A DNA stretch of 10,825 nucleotides from Bordetella parapertussis (lineage in GTDB: Bacteria > Pseudomonadota > Gammaproteobacteria > Burkholderiales > Burkholderiaceae_D): the NCBI GenBank assembly GCA_945867725.1, contig CAMBJI010000043.1:1-10825 (forward strand). Direction: 5' to 3'. The position numbers and the translations under genes were made by a program. Of this stretch, positions 8,326 through 10,825 are shown piece after piece (position 1 is the first letter of the stretch; every line of letters begins with the position of its first letter). Below the pieces are notes generated by a model, which did no database searches, was not told where the DNA came from, and saw only the letters and a program-made list of their open reading frames with translations.

Positions 8326-8381
8326 AAGGGTCTCTCGTCAAAATACCCTTTGAAAACAGGGTTCTGCAAACCCGATGGGTT
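8326..8381. promoter_or_regulatory. Clustered GGGT/ACCC inverted repeats
   Basis: Five half-sites alternate in orientation: AAGGGT 8326-8331, ACCCTT 8345-8350, AGGGT 8358-8362, and the perfect palindrome AACCC-GAT-GGGTT 8369-8381. They lie between the sigma-54 promoter and the upstream TGAAACAT cluster. They could be sites for a second regulator or mutually exclusive hairpins. The function is not known to me. Confidence 0.45.
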
Positions 8382-8400
8382 CCAACTATCACTGAAAGCT

Positions 8401-8430
8401 TTGACGCGATGTTTCAATTTATGTTTCAAT
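8401..8430 (+). promoter_or_regulatory. Possible sigma-70 promoter for prpR
   Basis: TTGACG at 8401-8406 and TTCAAT at 8425-8430, spaced 18 bases, give a weak housekeeping-type promoter with a start about 30 bases before the prpR ATG. Both direct ATGTTTCAAT elements fall inside this core, so the regulator could block its own transcription. The -10 match is only 4 of 6. Confidence 0.35.
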
Positions 8431-8467
8431 ACTCAATCTTCATGAAACATTGCAACATCTGAAACAT
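8409..8467. promoter_or_regulatory. Probable PrpR operator cluster (four half-sites)
   Basis: ATGTTTCAAT occurs twice as a direct repeat 12 bases apart (8409-8418, 8421-8430). Its inverse occurs twice, 17 bases apart: ATGAAACAT at 8442-8450 and TGAAACAT at 8460-8467. The inner pair forms an inverted repeat with a 14-base spacer. The cluster lies about 110-180 bases upstream of the sigma-54 promoter, a normal distance for an enhancer-type site. The last half-site includes the prpR start codon. Assignment to PrpR is inferred from position and symmetry. Confidence 0.6.
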
Positions 8468-10079
8468 GGTACGTCCCTCCCCCAGTTCACGCGATCCAGC
8501 CGCCCGACCTGTCTTTTGGACAGTATCGATCTCTCGGCTGTTCGATCTATTTCGAGACATCACCCTGGAATATGACGACCGCGCGACCATCGAGCCCATA
8601 CAACTGGGGTTTGAGGAGGCCGTCGCCCACATCCGCGAGCGCTTGCAAACCGAGCGCTGCGATGCGGTGATTTCTGCGGGCTCAAACGCGGCCTACCTGA
8701 AGAGTCGTTTGGCAATACCTGTGGTGATTGCCAAGGCCACGGGTTTTGATGTCATGCAGGCACTCGCGAGAGCGCGCAAAATCACGCCGCAGATAGGCAT
8801 GATTAATTATCAGGCGCCCTTACCTGAGCTGGAGGAGTTTCAGCAGACCTTCGGACTGCCGATCGTGCAGCGTACGTATATCACTGTCGAAGACGCACGC
8901 GCGCAAGTCAGCGAGATGAAATCCGCAGGCATACAAGCCATCGTTGGTGCGGGCCTGATCACTGACCTAGCCGAAGAAGCAGGCCTGTCCGGCGTGTTTG
9001 TTTACTCTGCCGCATCGATACGACAAGCGTTTGAAGATGCCTTCGATATTGCGCGCGCGACGCAACTCGAAACACCACGCGGCAGACCCTATCCGGTGGC
9101 CGACAATCTCAAAGCCAAACACGGCCTGTCGGATCTGCGCGGTAGCTCTGACAGCATGCAGGCTTTGCGTCGTACGGTATCGCTCTACAGCCGTTCGCCA
9201 GCAACGGTACTAATTGAAGGTGAAACCGGCACCGGCAAGGAACTCGTGGCGCAGGCAATTCACCGCGAAAGCCCACGTGGTCAAGCAGGCTCGCGTCCTT
9301 TTCTTGCAGTGAATTGCGGTGCCATTGCCGAGTCGCTACTGGAATCCGAACTGTTCGGCTATGAGGAAGGCGCTTTCACCGGCTCACGTCGCGGTGGTCA
9401 TGCAGGCTTGTTTGAAGCAGCGCATCGCGGAACGCTATTTCTTGATGAGATAGGTGAAATGCCGCTGGCACTGCAGACACGACTATTGCGCGTTCTGGAA
9501 GAAAAAGAAGTCGTCCGAGTCGGCGGTACCCGCCCTATTCCCGTTGATGTACGCATCATCAGCGCGACCCACTGCGATCTAGAACGACGGGTGACCACGG
9601 GTGAATTTCGGGCTGATCTTTTTTATCGCTTGGGGGTGTTGCGAATAGCGATACCGCCGCTGCGCGAGCGTCAGGATGATGTGATCGAGTTGGCCGCGTG
9701 GTGCCTGAAAAATGCCCTGGCAGAGATGGGGGTGCGTCCGGGTGCCAATCTGCGCGCCGAGTTGCAAGCCTGCGCCTCTGTGCTGCAGTCTTACCACTGG
9801 CCGGGCAATGTACGCGAGTTGCGCAATCTGATGCAGCGTGTGGCGCTGTTCCTGTCTGTCGAGCCGTTGCAGGCGCTGACGCCTGCTTTTCTGAGCAAGC
9901 TTGCGCCGGAAATGCAGCAGGCTCCGGCCTTACCAGCTTTCAACGAGAAGCCGCCGCCTGCGCCAGAGCTTGAGAGCGTGCTTGCACAGTTTGGTGGAAA
10001 TCGCGCCGAAGCAGCGGCTTTTCTGGGCATCAGCCGCACGACCTTGTGGCGCCGCCTCAAATCCAATCAGCCGAATTGA
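8466..10079 (+). CDS. prpR: Propionate catabolism activator PrpR (sigma-54 dependent)
   Basis: Transcription factor expected to activate prpB-prpC-acnD-prpF-prpE in response to 2-methylcitrate. The 537 residues have three parts. Residues 14-200 form the PrpR N-terminal sensor domain ([15 protein letters not shown], then a periplasmic-binding-like fold). Residues 222-450 form the AAA+ domain with Walker A GETGTGKE at 252-259, Walker B GTLFLDE at 322-328, and the arginine-finger region [10 protein letters not shown] at 381-390. Residues 498-534 carry a Fis-type helix-turn-helix ([21 protein letters not shown]). The sigma-54 contact loop reads GAFTGS at 302-307 instead of the usual GAFTGA, which I recall as common in PrpR. 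An in-frame TGA at 8460-8462 rules out an upstream start. No good Shine-Dalgarno precedes the ATG, and a TGAAACAT half-site overlaps it, consistent with autorepression. Confidence 0.96.
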   Translation: MVRPSPSSRDPAARPVFWTVSISRLFDLFRDITLEYDDRATIEPIQLGFEEAVAHIRERLQTERCDAVISAGSNAAYLKSRLAIPVVIAKATGFDVMQALARARKITPQIGMINYQAPLPELEEFQQTFGLPIVQRTYITVEDARAQVSEMKSAGIQAIVGAGLITDLAEEAGLSGVFVYSAASIRQAFEDAFDIARATQLETPRGRPYPVADNLKAKHGLSDLRGSSDSMQALRRTVSLYSRSPATVLIEGETGTGKELVAQAIHRESPRGQAGSRPFLAVNCGAIAESLLESELFGYEEGAFTGSRRGGHAGLFEAAHRGTLFLDEIGEMPLALQTRLLRVLEEKEVVRVGGTRPIPVDVRIISATHCDLERRVTTGEFRADLFYRLGVLRIAIPPLRERQDDVIELAAWCLKNALAEMGVRPGANLRAELQACASVLQSYHWPGNVRELRNLMQRVALFLSVEPLQALTPAFLSKLAPEMQQAPALPAFNEKPPPAPELESVLAQFGGNRAEAAAFLGISRTTLWRRLKSNQPN

Positions 10080-10177
10080 AGCAAACGCGACATTTCCAAA
10101 AAATTCTCTCAAGTTTTATGCCCAACTGACGATCTTCTGATGGTCAAATTGTGTCTGACCCGGCGGGAGAAAACATC

Positions 10178-10375
10178 ATGGAACAAAAAAAGTCTGAAGA
10201 ACTTTTCGTGCTGCCGGCGGCCGGCAAGCAGCCAGGCGAACATCGTTGGACACCAGGATCGGATGTCCAGTCGCTTTGGAAAAGTCACGGCTGGACGCCT
10301 CCCAGCGAAAAGCGACGCGCCGAGAAAAAACCGATTGAATCGCCCAGACCACCCCTGCACATCGTGCGTGGCTGA
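10178..10375 (+). CDS. Small uncharacterised protein (65 residues)
   Basis: I do not recognise a characterised family. The predicted product is soluble, charged and proline-rich, with no signal peptide or membrane segment: MEQKKSEELFVLPAAGK, then HRWTPGSDVQSLWKSHGWTP at 22-41, a basic stretch SEKRRAEKK, and a PRPPLHIVRG end. The WTPGSDV-LW-GWTPPSE core looks like a constrained motif. The ATG at 10178 is chosen because GGGAGA at 10165-10170 is a well-placed ribosome site; the frame remains open to an ATG at 10151 with no such site. It lies 98 bases after prpR on the same strand and 22 bases from the convergent ntrC end. The opposite-strand frame at 10109-10378 seems a shadow. Real gene status is likely but unproven. 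Confidence 0.6.
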   Translation: MEQKKSEELFVLPAAGKQPGEHRWTPGSDVQSLWKSHGWTPPSEKRRAEKKPIESPRPPLHIVRG

Positions 10376-10397
10376 CAAGTTTCAGGTGGCACCCAAA

Positions 10398-10825
10398 TCA
10401 GTCGTCCTTACCGCCATCAATACCTAGCTCCTGAATCTTGCGCGTGATGGTATTGCGGCCAATACCTAAACGTATTGCAGCGTCGTTCTTGCGTCCGTGG
10501 GTATGCCTGAGCGCTGTTTTGATGAGTGCCGATTCGAACTGTCGACCGAGCGCATCCATAACTTCCGGCTTGCCCGCGGATAGCATTTTCGCCGCTTCGG
10601 CTTCCAGCATCATGATCCAGCCGCTGCGTTCCTCCGGCGAACCCACCAGAGGCGATGTAGAAGCCAGATTTATTTCAATTTTCGCTGGCTCCGCCATATC
10701 CGCAGGTGGCTGATACATAGCACCGGTTGACGGCAAGGGCGCCACTGTTCCAGCGGTCAGCTCAGCCGGCAAGTCTTTGATTTCCACCATCTGACCCGGC
10801 GCCATGACGGTGATCCAATTACACA
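10398..10825 (-). CDS. ntrC: Nitrogen regulation response regulator NtrC, C-terminal part (cut by window edge)
   Basis: C-terminal portion of an NtrC (NRI)-type sigma-54 activator; the open frame continues past the right edge. The visible protein starts CNWITVMAPGQMVEIKDLPAEL, the typical NtrC passage at the end of the AAA+ domain. A variable linker follows. The last part is the Fis-type helix-turn-helix with GRKNDAAIRLGIGRNTITRKIQELGID, the hallmark NtrC DNA-binding end. The receiver domain and most of the ATPase are outside the window. NtrC normally pairs with the NtrB kinase in nitrogen-starvation control. It is convergent with the small gene and appears unrelated to the propionate operon. 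A related two-component activator is possible, but the C-terminal motif favours NtrC. Confidence 0.88.
   Translation of the reverse strand, partial: CNWITVMAPGQMVEIKDLPAELTAGTVAPLPSTGAMYQPPADMAEPAKIEINLASTSPLVGSPEERSGWIMMLEAEAAKMLSAGKPEVMDALGRQFESALIKTALRHTHGRKNDAAIRLGIGRNTITRKIQELGIDGGKDD

Larger units (their letters stand above)
8238..8465. promoter_or_regulatory. Divergent prpB/prpR control region
   Basis: A 228-base gap between the two divergent start codons. From the prpB side it holds a GTTTCA element in the prpB leader (CTGTTTCAG, 8257-8265), the sigma-54 promoter (8288-8303), a set of GGGT/ACCC inverted repeats (8326-8381), and the ATGTTTCA/TGAAACAT cluster (8409-8467). This matches the expected design of a PrpR-activated operon: upstream activator sites, a spacer for DNA bending, and a -24/-12 promoter. 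I could not find a convincing IHF consensus by eye. Confidence 0.8.

Noticed and set aside
10212..10226. TGCCGGC-G-GCCGGCA perfect inverted repeat
   Set aside because: It lies inside the small coding region with no T-run; it is explained by GC-rich Leu-Pro-Ala-Ala-Gly codons.
10109..10378. 89-codon minus-strand frame opposite the small gene
   Set aside because: The plus-strand frame has a good ribosome site and a more protein-like composition; the minus frame has neither.

Overview
The window holds a near-complete methylcitrate-cycle (propionate catabolism) locus with a Betaproteobacterial, Burkholderiales-like layout. This placement is inferred from gene order (prpR divergent from prpB-prpC-acnD-prpF-prpE), from use of the AcnD/PrpF route with no prpD in the visible locus, from a downstream NtrC tail of betaproteobacterial type, and from moderate GC. 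No species can be assigned by eye.

Layout: the minus strand, read right to left from about 8237 to 1, carries prpB (8237-7347), prpC (7330-6176), acnD (5758-3167), prpF (2645-1455) and the first 458 codons of prpE (1375-1, cut by the window edge). The plus strand carries the sigma-54-dependent activator gene prpR (8466-10079), divergent from prpB, and then a small uncharacterised gene (10178-10375). The right end is the C-terminal tail of an ntrC/glnG-type response regulator gene on the minus strand (10825-10398), convergent with the small gene.

How the genes work together: PrpE activates propionate to propionyl-CoA. PrpC condenses it with oxaloacetate to 2-methylcitrate. AcnD dehydrates this to a 2-methylaconitate that PrpF isomerises to 2-methyl-cis-aconitate. 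A separate aconitase (not in the window) rehydrates that to 2-methylisocitrate, and PrpB cleaves it to pyruvate and succinate. PrpR is expected to sense 2-methylcitrate and drive sigma-54 transcription. The 228-base prpB-prpR gap contains a good -24/-12 sigma-54 promoter pointing at prpB and a cluster of ATGTTTCA/TGAAACAT half-sites next to, and overlapping, the prpR start codon.

The main oddity is repeat content. The two large gaps inside the operon (5759-6175 and 2646-3166) are almost wholly filled by palindromic repeats (CTGGATCCCGGC...GCCGGGATGAC type) arranged as inward-facing inverted pairs. One gap also holds a degenerate 52-base tandem array and the other an exact-period 22-base triplicate. 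Without these blocks the gaps would be about 75-87 bases, similar to the 79-base prpF-prpE gap, which suggests insertion of MITE/REP-like elements into an older compact operon. I see no new enzymatic system. The enzymes are a known pathway, and the repeats and control region deserve the second look.
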